Source: Pseudomonas faucium (lineage in GTDB: Bacteria; Pseudomonadota; Gammaproteobacteria; Pseudomonadales; Pseudomonadaceae). From it: 64,000 nucleotides of DNA. The position numbers and the translations under genes are program-made. Positions 1-8,709 of the stretch are shown one piece after another. The notes below the pieces were generated by a model. The model saw only the letters and a list, made by a program, of their open reading frames with translations. It had not been told where the DNA came from and searched no databases. The stretch spans positions 124,001-188,000 of the forward strand of contig NZ_BQIP01000002.1 in NCBI RefSeq assembly GCF_021602585.1, given 5' to 3'. Position 1 is the first letter of the stretch. Every line of letters begins with the position of its first letter.

Positions 1-1
1 C

Positions 2-1933
2 GATGAGCTGGACCCCTACGTGATGGTCTACCGCCGCATCGAGCGCTACCTGCAGCAGCGCGGCGAGACCACGCGCCTTGAACTGGTGCGGCGCAGCCTG
101 TACCTGAAGGTCAACAAGAAACTCAGCGGCCTGGAGCGCAGCCGCAGCAATGGCTGGCAGCGCCAGTTGCTGCAGCGCCTGGCAGACGAATGGGGCTGGG
201 ATGAGCGCCAGCTGGCCCTGCTCGACAGCCGCAGCCAGTGGAAGGTGCGCCAGGTTGCGCTGGAGCGGCGCGAACTGGTGGCCGAGCTCAACCACAGCTA
301 CCGCTTTCTCGGCCAGTTCGCACAGAACCAGAACGCCAGCAACCGCGCCGACCAGCGCGACATGAATGTGCTCGGCCGGCGCCTGTACGCGGCATTCGAG
401 CGCCGCGCCGGCAAGATCGAAGTGATCAACCCCGGCATCGCCCCCGACCTTGCTGAAGACACCCTGACCCTGGTCCACTCACCCAACCGCAAGGAGCCCG
501 GCAGCCACCACTGGAGCCTGTACAACGGCAACCTGGGCGTGCACGAATGGGAGCATTTCAGCCCGATCAAGCGCTGCCGCGAGCTGCTCGAGCTGCTGAC
601 CTGGGCCCACCGCAACGGCGTGATCGACAGCAGCACGCGCCTGGCGCTGCACCCCGGGGTAAGCGACCTCAGCGAATTCGAGCTGTTCAACCTGCTCGGC
701 AGCCTGCAGCAGAGCATCCCCTTGCCGCTGGAGCCGGTCAGCGAAGTGCGCCTGCTGCAACCCAGCGTGGCCGACGAGATCCTGTTGCTGGTCAACGTCG
801 GCATCGACCCGCTGCGCCAGCACCGCGACCTGAACATCCTGATGACCACCGAGCGCACCGACTCGCTGAGCTACGCCGGGGTGCGCGAAAATTTGGTGCT
901 GACCTTCGACCAGGTCACCCTCAACAGCTGGAACGAAGTGCTGGTGCAGCGCTACGACGGCGAACACGCCCTGCTGCGCTGCCTGCGCGATTTCCTCAAC
1001 AGCCTCGGCCAGCGCAGCCACCGGCCGCGCGTGCGGGTGCGCTGCTTCTGCCACAACCGCGCGCAAGCCATCAGCCAGCGGGTCGAGGACATTTTCGATA
1101 CCGTGCAACTGCTGCTCGACCAGGGCCGCAACCACCGCTACCTGCTGCAAGTGGCGCAGTACACCCATGTGCTGGAGCTGTTGCCTGGCCAGGTCAGCCT
1201 GGCGACGCTGAGCGGGCATGCCGCCGTGCTCGACTACCTGGCCGAAGAGCGCAGCGTCTACAGCCCCCTGCACCTGGATGCCAACGCCCTGCAGGACCAC
1301 GACCTGCCGCTGGTGCTGGAGCAAGGCCGCGCCGACTGCATCCAGGTGTTCTACCGCCTGTTCGACGGCTGGGCCGACCTGTATGTGCTGGATGAATACA
1401 ACGCCCTGTGGCAGCAGCGCCTGCCGCTGCACGACGAAAGCCACCTGTTGCTGCCGCTGCAGCGCTTTCTGCGTTCGGTGGTGATGCGCCGCGATGCGCG
1501 GCTGCCGTTGGACTATGTGCAACAGGCCTCGCTGCAGATCCACTACGCGCAGCTGCTGCCCTCAGGGCCAGGCAAGGCGCGCAGCAGCGAGGCGCGCCCG
1601 GCGCCAGTCGATGGCGACGGCCTGCCGTATTACGAGGTGCAGGCCATCGTGCAGGCGGGCGCGGGGGATGAGGTGCATGTGACGTTGTACTGCGACCAGC
1701 AGGAGTTCTCCGAGCTGGAGCATGGCGACGAGCTGTATGCCGTGGTTGCCCGGCAGATCCTCGGCCAGCGCCGCTGTGCCGGGCACTACCGTTGCTACAT
1801 CACTGACCTGGACTTGTCGGAACTGCTCGAGGATGAGCAGGGTTCGACCCTGCTGTACCTGCGCTACAAGCGCGAGCTCGAGCAGGCGCTCAACGATGGC
1901 CTGGCGCAGCTTCAGGCGACCCTGGAGCCCTGA
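2..1933 (+). CDS. cyaA: Class I adenylate cyclase, 3' part (5' end outside window)
   Basis: This is the C-terminal two thirds of the enterobacterial-type (class I) adenylate cyclase, which makes cAMP from ATP in the cytoplasm. The frame is already open at base 2 (DELDPYVMVYRRIERYL), so the start lies upstream of the window. About 643 residues are present of the family's usual 900-950. The N-terminal catalytic nucleotidyltransferase part is therefore mostly missing here, and the visible part is mainly the regulatory region. The gene ends only 3 bases from the end of the convergent rnk gene, with no terminator between them. Identity rests on recognisable stretches such as HHWSLYNGNLGVHEWEHFSPIKR and on the genomic position beside rnk and cyaY in Pseudomonas. 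Confidence 0.88.
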   Translation, partial: DELDPYVMVYRRIERYLQQRGETTRLELVRRSLYLKVNKKLSGLERSRSNGWQRQLLQRLADEWGWDERQLALLDSRSQWKVRQVALERRELVAELNHSYRFLGQFAQNQNASNRADQRDMNVLGRRLYAAFERRAGKIEVINPGIAPDLAEDTLTLVHSPNRKEPGSHHWSLYNGNLGVHEWEHFSPIKRCRELLELLTWAHRNGVIDSSTRLALHPGVSDLSEFELFNLLGSLQQSIPLPLEPVSEVRLLQPSVADEILLLVNVGIDPLRQHRDLNILMTTERTDSLSYAGVRENLVLTFDQVTLNSWNEVLVQRYDGEHALLRCLRDFLNSLGQRSHRPRVRVRCFCHNRAQAISQRVEDIFDTVQLLLDQGRNHRYLLQVAQYTHVLELLPGQVSLATLSGHAAVLDYLAEERSVYSPLHLDANALQDHDLPLVLEQGRADCIQVFYRLFDGWADLYVLDEYNALWQQRLPLHDESHLLLPLQRFLRSVVMRRDARLPLDYVQQASLQIHYAQLLPSGPGKARSSEARPAPVDGDGLPYYEVQAIVQAGAGDEVHVTLYCDQQEFSELEHGDELYAVVARQILGQRRCAGHYRCYITDLDLSELLEDEQGSTLLYLRYKRELEQALNDGLAQLQATLEP

Positions 1934-1936
1934 GGC

Positions 1937-2347
1937 TCAGAGGTCGAAATCGCCCGCCGCTTCCGGCTGGTACTCGACCGCCAGCAGCTTGAGCTTCAGG
2001 GTCTTGCCGCCGGGGGCGGGCCAGTCGATCTGGTCGCCGACCGACAAGCCCAGCAAGGCGCAGCCGATAGGTGCCAGGATCGAGACGTTGCCCTCGGGGC
2101 CTGCGTCCTTCGGGTACACCAGGGTCAGGTGATAGTCCTTGCCACTGGCCTCTTCGCGGCAGTGCACGCGCGAGTTCATGGTCACCACGCCGGCGGGCAC
2201 GTCCTCATGGCCGACCACCTGGTCGGCACGGTCCAGCTCGTCCTGCAAGGCGAGCACACCCGGGGTACTTTCGTCGAGGCTGTCGAGCAGGCGCTCCAGA
2301 CGCTGTACGTCCAAGCGGGTGAGGATGAGGGAAGGCTTGGTGCTCAT
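1937..2347 (-). CDS. rnk: Nucleoside diphosphate kinase regulator Rnk
   Basis: A 136-residue cytoplasmic protein of the Rnk family, which is related to GreA/GreB. It has a short N-terminal coiled-coil finger (about residues 1-45) and a C-terminal FKBP-like domain that ends in the typical pattern ILAPIGCALLGLSVGDQIDW. Members bind RNA polymerase and influence nucleoside diphosphate kinase levels; in P. aeruginosa Rnk was tied to alginate production. The length is normal for the family. It stands alone, convergent with cyaA and upstream of the terminator of the cyaY unit. Confidence 0.93.
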   Translation of the reverse strand: MSTKPSLILTRLDVQRLERLLDSLDESTPGVLALQDELDRADQVVGHEDVPAGVVTMNSRVHCREEASGKDYHLTLVYPKDAGPEGNVSILAPIGCALLGLSVGDQIDWPAPGGKTLKLKLLAVEYQPEAAGDFDL

Positions 2348-2397
2348 GATCCAGTCAGGCTCCTTTGAACAGGTGGTTTTCGATGGGCAGATAAAGC

Positions 2398-2423
2398 AAA
2401 ACCCCGCCCAAGGGCGGGGTTTG
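2398..2423 (-). terminator. Rho-independent terminator of the cyaY-DUF1289 unit
   Basis: A GC-rich hairpin (AAACCCCGCCC, loop AA, GGGCGGGGTTT) is followed on the minus strand by a T-rich run. It lies 57 bases past the DUF1289 stop and just before rnk. Confidence 0.8.
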
Positions 2424-2479
2424 TGAATGCTCCGGCGTCAGCGACGCATGCCTCGACACTACCACAGCCGGGCAAATAC

Positions 2480-2692
2480 TCAAGCCCGTGCGCGCAGGGC
2501 CTCGGCTTCGCGGCAGATCTGCCGGCGCCGTTCATCGTCGGCCGCACGCCATTCGCGAATATGCTCGACGTGGCGATGGCAACCGGTACACACCTTGTGC
2601 TCATCCAGCCGGCACACGCTGATGCACGGCGAAGGCACTGCGGGGCTGACGTTGCTGTACAGCGGCTTGGCTGGCCGCGCCTGGGCAGTCAT
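2480..2692 (-). CDS. DUF1289 small Cys-rich protein
   Basis: A 70-residue protein with the DUF1289 pattern SPCISVCRLDEHKVCTGC..R..EI..W. Four cysteines (residues 23, 27, 35 and 38) probably bind a metal. The function of the family is unknown. The start is the ATG at 2692, because it gives the family's usual N-terminus and lies 1 base after the cyaY stop, which indicates translational coupling with cyaY. The frame stays open further upstream into cyaY, but that extension has no family resemblance. Confidence 0.87.
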   Translation of the reverse strand: MTAQARPAKPLYSNVSPAVPSPCISVCRLDEHKVCTGCHRHVEHIREWRAADDERRRQICREAEALRARA

Positions 2693-2693
2693 G

Positions 2694-3026
2694 TCAGATC
2701 TCGTCGAAGTCCAGCTTCTCGCCGGCCCGCTCCCAGACAATGCGCTCGAGCATTTCGCCAAGCAGCTCTTCGCTCTTCTCGCACACCCACTTGCCGCTCT
2801 CTTCGTCGTAGTCGAAGTGGAAGCCACCGGAGCGGTCGGCCAGCCACAGCTGGCGCAGCGGCTCCTGGCGGCTGAAGATCAGCTGGCTGCCGTTGTCGAA
2901 CTTGATGGTGAGGACGCCGGCGGAATTCTCCATGTCCAGGTCCAGGCCGCTCTCGTCGAACAGGTCTTCCAGGGCCTGTTGGGTGGCGTCGACCAGATCA
3001 TGGAAACGCGCTTCGCTCAAACTCAT
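2694..3026 (-). CDS. cyaY: Frataxin-like iron donor CyaY
   Basis: A 110-residue bacterial frataxin, the usual length for CyaY. It binds iron and modulates iron-sulfur cluster assembly by IscS/IscU. The sequence starts MSLSEARFHDLVDATQQALE and has the acidic first helix (DLFDESGLDLDMENS) followed by the beta-sheet core with PLRQLWLADRSGGFHFDYDE. The start is the ATG at 3026, since upstream residues in the same frame do not look like the family. It is divergent from lptM and is followed after 1 base by the DUF1289 gene. Confidence 0.95.
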   Translation of the reverse strand: MSLSEARFHDLVDATQQALEDLFDESGLDLDMENSAGVLTIKFDNGSQLIFSRQEPLRQLWLADRSGGFHFDYDEESGKWVCEKSEELLGEMLERIVWERAGEKLDFDEI

Positions 3027-3214
3027 TGCAGGAACCTCGAAATTGGCTGCATTACAGGCAAGCCGGGCAAGATACGGGCGCTTGGCGCCGAATGCAAAGG
3101 TTAGCCGCTGGCCCACAAGCATAGCCCGCCCGACGGACCGGCTCTTGCATAGGCAATCCGCCGGTCGCTCGGTATACTCGGGCGCAATACTGCATATTTC
3201 AAAGGATTTCACCC

Positions 3215-3418
3215 ATGAAGCGCCTGATTTCCTCACTTGCGGCGCTGGTCGCGGTTGCCTGCCTCGTTTCGGCCTGCGGTCAGAAAGGCCCCCTGTACCT
3301 GCCCGAAGACGGCAAGGATGGCAAAGGCAGCCAGAAGTCGCATCAGCACAAGCACGCACCGGCGGTACAGCCGCAGGACGAGCAGCCCATCGAGCCCGAG
3401 CAGTCGCCTGCGCAGTAA
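3215..3418 (+). CDS. lptM: LPS-assembly lipoprotein LptM (YifL)
   Basis: A 67-residue lipoprotein with a type II signal peptide whose lipobox LVSA-C puts the lipidated cysteine at residue 21. The conserved start of the mature protein, [10 protein letters not shown], is the LptM hallmark. In E. coli, LptM associates with the LptD/LptE translocon and helps LptD fold with the right disulfides. The rest of the mature chain is hydrophilic and low in complexity. It is the first gene of the lptM-lysA-dapF unit, 9 bases before lysA, a conserved order in gammaproteobacteria. Confidence 0.9.
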   Translation: MKRLISSLAALVAVACLVSACGQKGPLYLPEDGKDGKGSQKSHQHKHAPAVQPQDEQPIEPEQSPAQ

Positions 3419-3427
3419 GGAAATCTC

Positions 3428-4675
3428 ATGAACGCTTTCAACTACCGCGACGGTGAACTGTTCGCGGAAGGCGTGGCCCTGCAGGCCATCGCCGAACGTT
3501 TCGGCACCCCGACCTACGTCTACTCGCGCGCCCACATCGAAGCCCAGTACCGCAGCTATACCGATGCCCTGCAAGGCGTCGAGCACCTGGTCTGCTTCGC
3601 GGTCAAGGCCAACTCCAACCTCGGCGTGCTGAACATCCTGGCGCGCATGGGTGCAGGTTTCGACATCGTTTCCGGCGGTGAGCTGGAGCGTGTGCTGGCC
3701 GCTGGCGGCCGTGCCGATCGCGTGGTGTTCTCCGGCGTCGGCAAAACCCGCGAAGACATGCGCCGCGCCCTGGAAGTCGGCGTGCACTGCTTCAACGTCG
3801 AGTCCACCGACGAGCTCGAGCGCCTGCAGGTCGTGGCGGCCGAGATGGGCAAGGTTGCGCCGATCTCGCTGCGGGTCAACCCGGACGTCGACGCCGGCAC
3901 CCACCCGTACATCTCCACCGGCCTCAAAGAGAACAAGTTCGGCGTCGCCATCGCCGACGCCGAGGCCATCTACGTGCGTGCCGCGCAGCTGCCGAACCTG
4001 GAAGTGGTCGGTGTCGACTGCCACATCGGCTCGCAGCTGACCACCGTCGACCCGTTCCTCGATGCCCTCGACCGCCTGCTGGTGCTGGTCGACCGCCTCG
4101 CCGAATGCGGCATCCACCTGCGCCACCTGGACCTCGGTGGCGGTGTCGGCGTGCGTTATCGCGACGAGCAGCCGCCGCTGCTGGCCGACTACATCAAGGC
4201 CATCCGCGAGCGCGTCGGCGACCGTGACCTGGCCCTGGTGTTCGAGCCGGGCCGCTACATCGTGGCCAACGCCGGTGTCCTGCTGACCCGCGTGGAATAC
4301 CTCAAGCACACCGAACACAAGGACTTCGCCATCATCGATGCGGCGATGAACGACCTGATCCGCCCGGCCCTGTACCAGGCCTGGATGGGCGTCAGCGCGG
4401 TCACCCCACGCGAAGGCGAAGGCCGTGCCTACGACCTGGTCGGGCCGATCTGCGAAACCGGCGACTTCCTGGCCAAGGACCGCCAGCTGAACCTGGCCGA
4501 AGGTGACCTGCTGGCCGTGCAGTCGGCAGGCGCCTATGGTTTTGTCATGAGCTCCAACTACAACACCCGTGGCCGTTGCGCGGAAATCCTGGTCGACGGC
4601 GACCAGGCTTTCGAAGTACGCCGTCGCGAGACCATCGCCGAACTGTACGCTGGCGAAAGCCTGCTGCCGGAGTGA
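3428..4675 (+). CDS. lysA: Diaminopimelate decarboxylase
   Basis: A 415-residue PLP enzyme of fold type III that decarboxylates meso-diaminopimelate to L-lysine, the last step of lysine biosynthesis. The PLP lysine is K60 in FAVKAN. The HIGSQ motif lies near residue 199, and the CETGDF motif near residue 343 supplies the active-site cysteine from the partner subunit. The length is typical. It sits between lptM and dapF and is followed 4 bases later by dapF, so the two enzymes that act one after the other on diaminopimelate are made together. Confidence 0.97.
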   Translation: MNAFNYRDGELFAEGVALQAIAERFGTPTYVYSRAHIEAQYRSYTDALQGVEHLVCFAVKANSNLGVLNILARMGAGFDIVSGGELERVLAAGGRADRVVFSGVGKTREDMRRALEVGVHCFNVESTDELERLQVVAAEMGKVAPISLRVNPDVDAGTHPYISTGLKENKFGVAIADAEAIYVRAAQLPNLEVVGVDCHIGSQLTTVDPFLDALDRLLVLVDRLAECGIHLRHLDLGGGVGVRYRDEQPPLLADYIKAIRERVGDRDLALVFEPGRYIVANAGVLLTRVEYLKHTEHKDFAIIDAAMNDLIRPALYQAWMGVSAVTPREGEGRAYDLVGPICETGDFLAKDRQLNLAEGDLLAVQSAGAYGFVMSSNYNTRGRCAEILVDGDQAFEVRRRETIAELYAGESLLPE

Positions 4676-4679
4676 CCCC

Positions 4680-5510
4680 ATGCTGCTGCGCTTTACCAAG
4701 ATGCATGGGCTGGGCAACGACTTCATGGTCCTCGACCTGGTCAGCCAGCACGCTCACATCCAGCCCAAGCACGCCAAGCAATGGGGTGACCGCCACACCG
4801 GCATCGGCTTCGACCAGCTGCTGATCGTCGAGGCGCCGAGCAACCCGGAAGTGGACTTTCGCTACCGCATCTTCAACGCCGACGGCTCCGAGGTCGAGCA
4901 GTGCGGCAACGGCGCGCGCTGCTTCGCCCGTTTCGTGCTGGACAAGCGCCTGACCGCGAAGAAGCGCATCCGCGTGGAAACCAAGAGCGGCATCATCGTG
5001 CTGGACGTGCAGAACGATGGCCAGGTCAGTGTCGACATGGGCCCGCCGCGCTTCGTGCCGGCCGAGATCCCGTTCGTGGCCGACGAGCAGGCGCTGAGCT
5101 ACCCGCTGAAAGTCGACGGCCAGGTCCATTCGATTGCCGCCGTGTCCATGGGCAACCCGCATGCCGTGCTGCGCGTCGATGACGTGCGCAGCGCACCGGT
5201 ACACACCCTGGGCCCGAAAATCGAACACCACCCACGCTTCCCGCAGCGGGTGAATGCCGGTTTCATCCAGGTCATCGACCGCCATCGCGCCAACCTGCGC
5301 GTCTGGGAACGCGGCGCGGGTGAAACCCAGGCCTGCGGCACCGGCGCCTGCGCCGCTGCGGTGGCCGCCATCAGCCAAGGCTGGATGGACTCCCCGGTAT
5401 CTCTCGACCTGCCCGGTGGCCGCCTGCACATCGAATGGGCCGGCCCCGGCAAGCCCGTGCTGATGACCGGCCCGGCCGTGCGCGTCTACGAAGGACAGGT
5501 TCGTCTCTAA
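4680..5510 (+). CDS. dapF: Diaminopimelate epimerase
   Basis: A 276-residue PLP-independent epimerase that converts LL- to meso-diaminopimelate for lysine and peptidoglycan. Both catalytic cysteines are visible: C75 in EQCGNGARC and C219 in ACGTGAC. The N-terminus [15 protein letters not shown] is the classic family start, which fixes the ATG at 4680, 4 bases after the lysA stop. The next gene (DUF484) begins 13 bases downstream. Confidence 0.97.
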   Translation: MLLRFTKMHGLGNDFMVLDLVSQHAHIQPKHAKQWGDRHTGIGFDQLLIVEAPSNPEVDFRYRIFNADGSEVEQCGNGARCFARFVLDKRLTAKKRIRVETKSGIIVLDVQNDGQVSVDMGPPRFVPAEIPFVADEQALSYPLKVDGQVHSIAAVSMGNPHAVLRVDDVRSAPVHTLGPKIEHHPRFPQRVNAGFIQVIDRHRANLRVWERGAGETQACGTGACAAAVAAISQGWMDSPVSLDLPGGRLHIEWAGPGKPVLMTGPAVRVYEGQVRL

Positions 5511-5523
5511 GCGAGTAACCGCC

Positions 5524-6234
5524 ATGACCGATCAGCCCAAGGTTGTACCCCAGCAGTCCAACGAGCTCGATGCCGAAGCGGTGGTCGCCTACCTGCGCGC
5601 CCACCCAACCTTCTTCGCCGAGCACGACGAACTGCTGGTCGAACAGCGTATCCCCCACCAGCGCGGCGACAGCGTGTCGCTGGTGGAGCGCCAGCTCACG
5701 CTGCTGCGCGATCGCAACATCGAAATGCGCCATCGCCTGTCGCAATTGATGGACGTGGCCCGGGACAACGACCGGCTGTTCGACAAGACCCGCCGGCTGA
5801 TCCTCGACCTGCTCGACGCCGGCAGCCTGGAAGAAGTGGTGATGGCCGTCGAAGACAGCCTGCGCCAGGAGTTTCAGGTGCCCTTCGTCAGCCTGATCCT
5901 GTTCGGCGACAACGCCGCGCCAGTCGGGCGCTGGGTCAGCAACACCGAGGCCCAGCAGGCTATCGGCGGCTTGCTCGGTGGCGGCAAGACGGTCAGCGGC
6001 AACCTGCGCGAGAAGGAGCTGGCCTTCCTGTTCGGCGAGGAGCAGCGCCTGGAAGTGGGCTCCAGCGCCGTCGCCGCACTGGAATACCAAGGGCTGCATG
6101 GCGTGCTGGCGATCGGCAGCCGTGACCCGCAGCACTACAAGAGCAGCGTCGGCACGCTGTTCCTCGGTTACATCGCCGAAGTGCTCGGCCGTGTGGTGCC
6201 CCGCGTGACCCAGACCCTGCGTCCGGTGCGCTGA
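5524..6234 (+). CDS. DUF484 family (GAF-like) protein
   Basis: A 236-residue cytoplasmic protein of the DUF484 family, which is almost always encoded between dapF and xerC in gammaproteobacteria. The N-terminal part ([15 protein letters not shown], residues 24-38) and the coiled linker ([12 protein letters not shown]) precede a GAF-like domain from about residue 85 on. Its biochemical role is not established. The stop codon overlaps the xerC start (TGATG), so it is translated with xerC. Confidence 0.9.
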   Translation: MTDQPKVVPQQSNELDAEAVVAYLRAHPTFFAEHDELLVEQRIPHQRGDSVSLVERQLTLLRDRNIEMRHRLSQLMDVARDNDRLFDKTRRLILDLLDAGSLEEVVMAVEDSLRQEFQVPFVSLILFGDNAAPVGRWVSNTEAQQAIGGLLGGGKTVSGNLREKELAFLFGEEQRLEVGSSAVAALEYQGLHGVLAIGSRDPQHYKSSVGTLFLGYIAEVLGRVVPRVTQTLRPVR

Positions 6235-7133
6235 TGGAGCGCCAGCTGGAGGCTTATTGCGCACACCTGCGCAACGAGCGCCAGGTGTCGGACCACACCC
6301 TGCTGGCCTACCGGCGCGACCTCGACAAGGTCATCGAATACTGCAACGCCCAGGGCATCGCCGGCTGGGGCGCCCTGCAGATCCAGCAACTGCGCCAGCT
6401 CATCGCCCGCCAGCATCACCAGGGCCAGTCCTCGCGCAGCCTGGCGCGGCTGTTGTCGGCCGTGCGCGGCCTGTATCGCTACCTCAACCGCGAAGGGCTG
6501 TGCAATCACGACCCGGCCAGCGGCCTGAGCGCGCCCAAGGGCGAGCGCCGGCTGCCCAAGGTGCTGGACACCGACCGCGCGCTGCAGCTGCTCGATGGCG
6601 GCGTCGACGACGACTTCATCGCCCGCCGCGACCAGGCCATCCTCGAGCTGTTCTACTCCTCTGGCCTGCGCCTGTCCGAACTGACCCAGCTCGACCTCGA
6701 ACACCTCGACCTCAGCGCCGGGCTGGTCCAGGTGCTCGGCAAGGGCGGCAAGGCGCGCGTGCTGCCGGTGGGGCGCAAGGCCCGCGAGGCGTTGCAGGCC
6801 TGGTTCAGGCTGCGCGGCATCGGCGGCCCACGCGACAGCGCCGTGTTCATCACCCGCCAGGGCAACCGGCTCAGCCCACGGGCCATCCAGATGCGGGTCA
6901 AGGCGGCCGGCGAGCGCGAACTGGGCCAGCACCTGCACCCGCACATGCTTCGCCATTCCTTCGCCAGCCATGTGCTGGAATCGTCCCAGGACCTGCGCGC
7001 GGTGCAGGAAATGCTCGGCCACGCCGACATCAGCACCACGCAGATCTACACCCACCTGGACTTCCAGCACCTGGCCGCGGTGTACGACAGCGCCCACCCT
7101 CGGGCCAAACGCAGCAAAGGCACAGACTCATGA
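6234..7133 (+). CDS. xerC: Tyrosine recombinase XerC
   Basis: A 299-residue recombinase that, with XerD, resolves chromosome dimers at dif. The N-terminal SAM-like DNA-binding domain covers about residues 1-90. The catalytic set is complete: R146 in SGLRLSEL, H237 and R240 in [11 protein letters not shown]263 in [12 protein letters not shown], and the nucleophile Y272. It overlaps the DUF484 stop and the start of the HAD gene, so it belongs to the dapF operon. It is the host recombinase and is unrelated to the island's own recombinases. Confidence 0.97.
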   Translation: MERQLEAYCAHLRNERQVSDHTLLAYRRDLDKVIEYCNAQGIAGWGALQIQQLRQLIARQHHQGQSSRSLARLLSAVRGLYRYLNREGLCNHDPASGLSAPKGERRLPKVLDTDRALQLLDGGVDDDFIARRDQAILELFYSSGLRLSELTQLDLEHLDLSAGLVQVLGKGGKARVLPVGRKAREALQAWFRLRGIGGPRDSAVFITRQGNRLSPRAIQMRVKAAGERELGQHLHPHMLRHSFASHVLESSQDLRAVQEMLGHADISTTQIYTHLDFQHLAAVYDSAHPRAKRSKGTDS

Positions 7134-7825
7134 GCATCAAGCTGATCACCTTCGACCTCGACGACACCCTGTGGGACACCGCGCCCGTGATCGCCAGCGC
7201 GGAAGTCGTGCTGCGCGACTGGCTGCAGGCCAACGCCCCGGTGCTCGGCGGCGTGCCGGTTGAACACCTGTTCGCCATCCGTGAACGCCTGGTGCAGGCC
7301 GAACCGGGCCTCAAGCACCGCATCAGCGCCCTGCGCCGGCGCGTGCTGTGCCACGCGCTGGAAGAGGTCGGTTACAGCGAAAAGCAGGCACAGGCGTTGG
7401 CCAACGAAGGTTTTGAGGTGTTTTTGCATGCCCGGCACCAGGTCGAGGTGTTTCCCGAGGTGCAGCCGGTGCTGGAAATTCTGCGCCATCACTACACCCT
7501 GGGCGTGGTCACCAACGGCAATGCCGATGTGCGCCGCCTGGGGCTTTCGGATTACTTCGCGTTCGCCCTGTGTGCCGAAGACCTGGGGATCGGCAAGCCG
7601 GACCCGGCGCCGTTCATGGAGGCGCTCAAGCGCGGCGAGGTCGAGGCTGGTGCCGCGGTGCATGTGGGCGACCACCCTGGCGATGACATTGGCGGGGCGC
7701 AGCGGGCCGGGCTGCGGGCGGTGTGGTTCAACCCGCAAGGCAAGGCCTGGAGTGGCGATAAAGCGCCCGATGCAGAAATTCAGCGGTTATCCCAGCTGCC
7801 TGAAGTGATTGCGCGCTGGCGCTGA
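7130..7825 (+). CDS. HAD-superfamily hydrolase (YigB-like)
   Basis: A 231-residue HAD hydrolase, probably a phosphatase of the YigB type that acts on FMN or sugar phosphates. Motif I is [10 protein letters not shown] (residues 8-17), motif II VVTNGN, and motifs III/IV are [10 protein letters not shown] and [17 protein letters not shown]. The start is the ATG at 7130, which overlaps the xerC stop. It is the last gene of the operon and is followed by a single REP and a strong bidirectional terminator. Substrate is inferred from family only. Confidence 0.9.
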   Translation: MSIKLITFDLDDTLWDTAPVIASAEVVLRDWLQANAPVLGGVPVEHLFAIRERLVQAEPGLKHRISALRRRVLCHALEEVGYSEKQAQALANEGFEVFLHARHQVEVFPEVQPVLEILRHHYTLGVVTNGNADVRRLGLSDYFAFALCAEDLGIGKPDPAPFMEALKRGEVEAGAAVHVGDHPGDDIGGAQRAGLRAVWFNPQGKAWSGDKAPDAEIQRLSQLPEVIARWR

Positions 7826-7841
7826 CAGGGGCTGATTTGCA

Positions 7842-7870
7842 GCCCATCGCCGGCAAACCGGCTCCCACAG
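7842..7870 (+). repeat. Single REP sequence
   Basis: A Pseudomonas-type REP unit (CCATCGCCGGCAAACCGGCT followed by CCCACAG) downstream of the HAD gene. The same unit recurs at 49.2, 57.0, 58.4, 61.0 and 62.6 kb. Confidence 0.85.
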
Positions 7871-7904
7871 AGGGCATTAGCGACCTTTGTGGGGAAACCA
7901 CCAG

Positions 7905-7943
7905 GCACAAAAAAGCCCGCAGCGACGGCGGGCTTTTTTGTGC
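7905..7943. terminator. Bidirectional terminator between the xerC operon and sutA
   Basis: A perfect 16-bp stem (GCACAAAAAAGCCCGC at 7905-7920 paired with 7928-7943) has A and T runs built into the arms. It can therefore end transcription from both the xerC operon (+) and sutA (-). Confidence 0.9.
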
Positions 7944-7951
7944 TCAGCCAC

Positions 7952-8281
7952 TCAGATAGGGCGGCTGCCGTACTTGTTGTCCGGCTTCTTGGGCGGGTCG
8001 GCGACCACGTTGGCCTCGACTTCCTGCACCTTGCCACCGCGAGAAAGGAACTCTTCCATCGCCTTGGCCAGGGCATCACGCTCCTTCTGCTTGGCTTCCA
8101 TGCTCGGCATCTCGTCTACCGAGACAGCCGCCTTGGACTTGCCCTTGGCAGTGGGTGCCGGGCTGCTGTCGTCATCGCCAGCATCTTCAGCGCCATCTTC
8201 GGCTGCCGCTTCGAGGCCGTCATCCGCCTCGTCTTCGTCGCCTACTTCGAGGTCATCATTTTCCAGATCGTCGTCGCTCAT
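7952..8281 (-). CDS. sutA: RNA-polymerase-binding regulator SutA
   Basis: A 109-residue, very acidic protein. The first 45 residues are mostly D and E (MSDDDLENDDLEVGDEDEAD), followed by a short predicted helix (MEAKQKERDALAKAMEEFLSRGG) and a disordered tail ending KKPDNKYGSRPI. This matches SutA of P. aeruginosa, which binds RNA polymerase during slow growth and boosts expression of rRNA and maintenance genes. Its position between the xerC operon and amtB-glnK matches the P. aeruginosa order. It is transcribed alone and ends at the bidirectional hairpin. Confidence 0.85.
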   Translation of the reverse strand: MSDDDLENDDLEVGDEDEADDGLEAAAEDGAEDAGDDDSSPAPTAKGKSKAAVSVDEMPSMEAKQKERDALAKAMEEFLSRGGKVQEVEANVVADPPKKPDNKYGSRPI

Positions 8282-8665
8282 GTTCTACCTCATGACTTGC
8301 GAAAAGCAGGTTAGTTATAGACCAGTGCAGCCGTAGACCGGCAGCCACCAGTGAAAATTCAACTGGCCGTGGGTTAGGCCACTGCCCTTGGGTCGGCGCT
8401 CCTGATGGGAGTCGGCACCCAGCAGACCCTGCTCCTGGCAGGGCCTGACAAAACCTTGATCCCCTGCTGGCCACACGCTATTGGCAAGCCTAGCAAAGGC
8501 TGAGCGGGTGCGCGGACATCTCGTCTTACACCCCTCGGCGCGCATTCTAGCGCGCCCGTGGAAAAAGCAAAGCTCCATAAACGCCCTGCCCGTTGTAAGT
8601 TTTCGCCCTACGTCGCGAACGTGAGTGATAAACCGTTTGCCCTGCGGGAAATGGCAAAAAACAGG
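8282..8665. other. Intergenic region between sutA and amtB
   Basis: No convincing coding sequence is seen. The stretch carries the upstream region of sutA, which reads to the left from 8281. Its length would allow a long 5' untranslated leader for sutA, but no recognised RNA motif is visible. Confidence 0.6.
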
Positions 8666-8691
8666 CAAAAAAATGCCCGGCAAGCCGGGCA
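8666..8691 (-). terminator. Rho-independent terminator of glnK-amtB
   Basis: The stem TGCCCGGC/GCCGGGCA (8674-8691) is followed on the minus strand by a run of seven T. It lies 18 bases past the amtB stop. Confidence 0.85.
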
Positions 8692-8709
8692 AGTTTTCCA
8701 GCGTCGCAG

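Noticed and set aside
3140-3214. A sigma-70 promoter for lptM using TTGCAT and TATACT
   Set aside because: The -10 (3173-3178) is good, but the spacing to TTGCAT is 22 bases, too long, so the pair was not reported as a promoter.
3233-4726. A 497-codon minus-strand frame opposite lysA
   Set aside because: It is a shadow of lysA. lysA has complete catalytic motifs, and the antisense translation has none.
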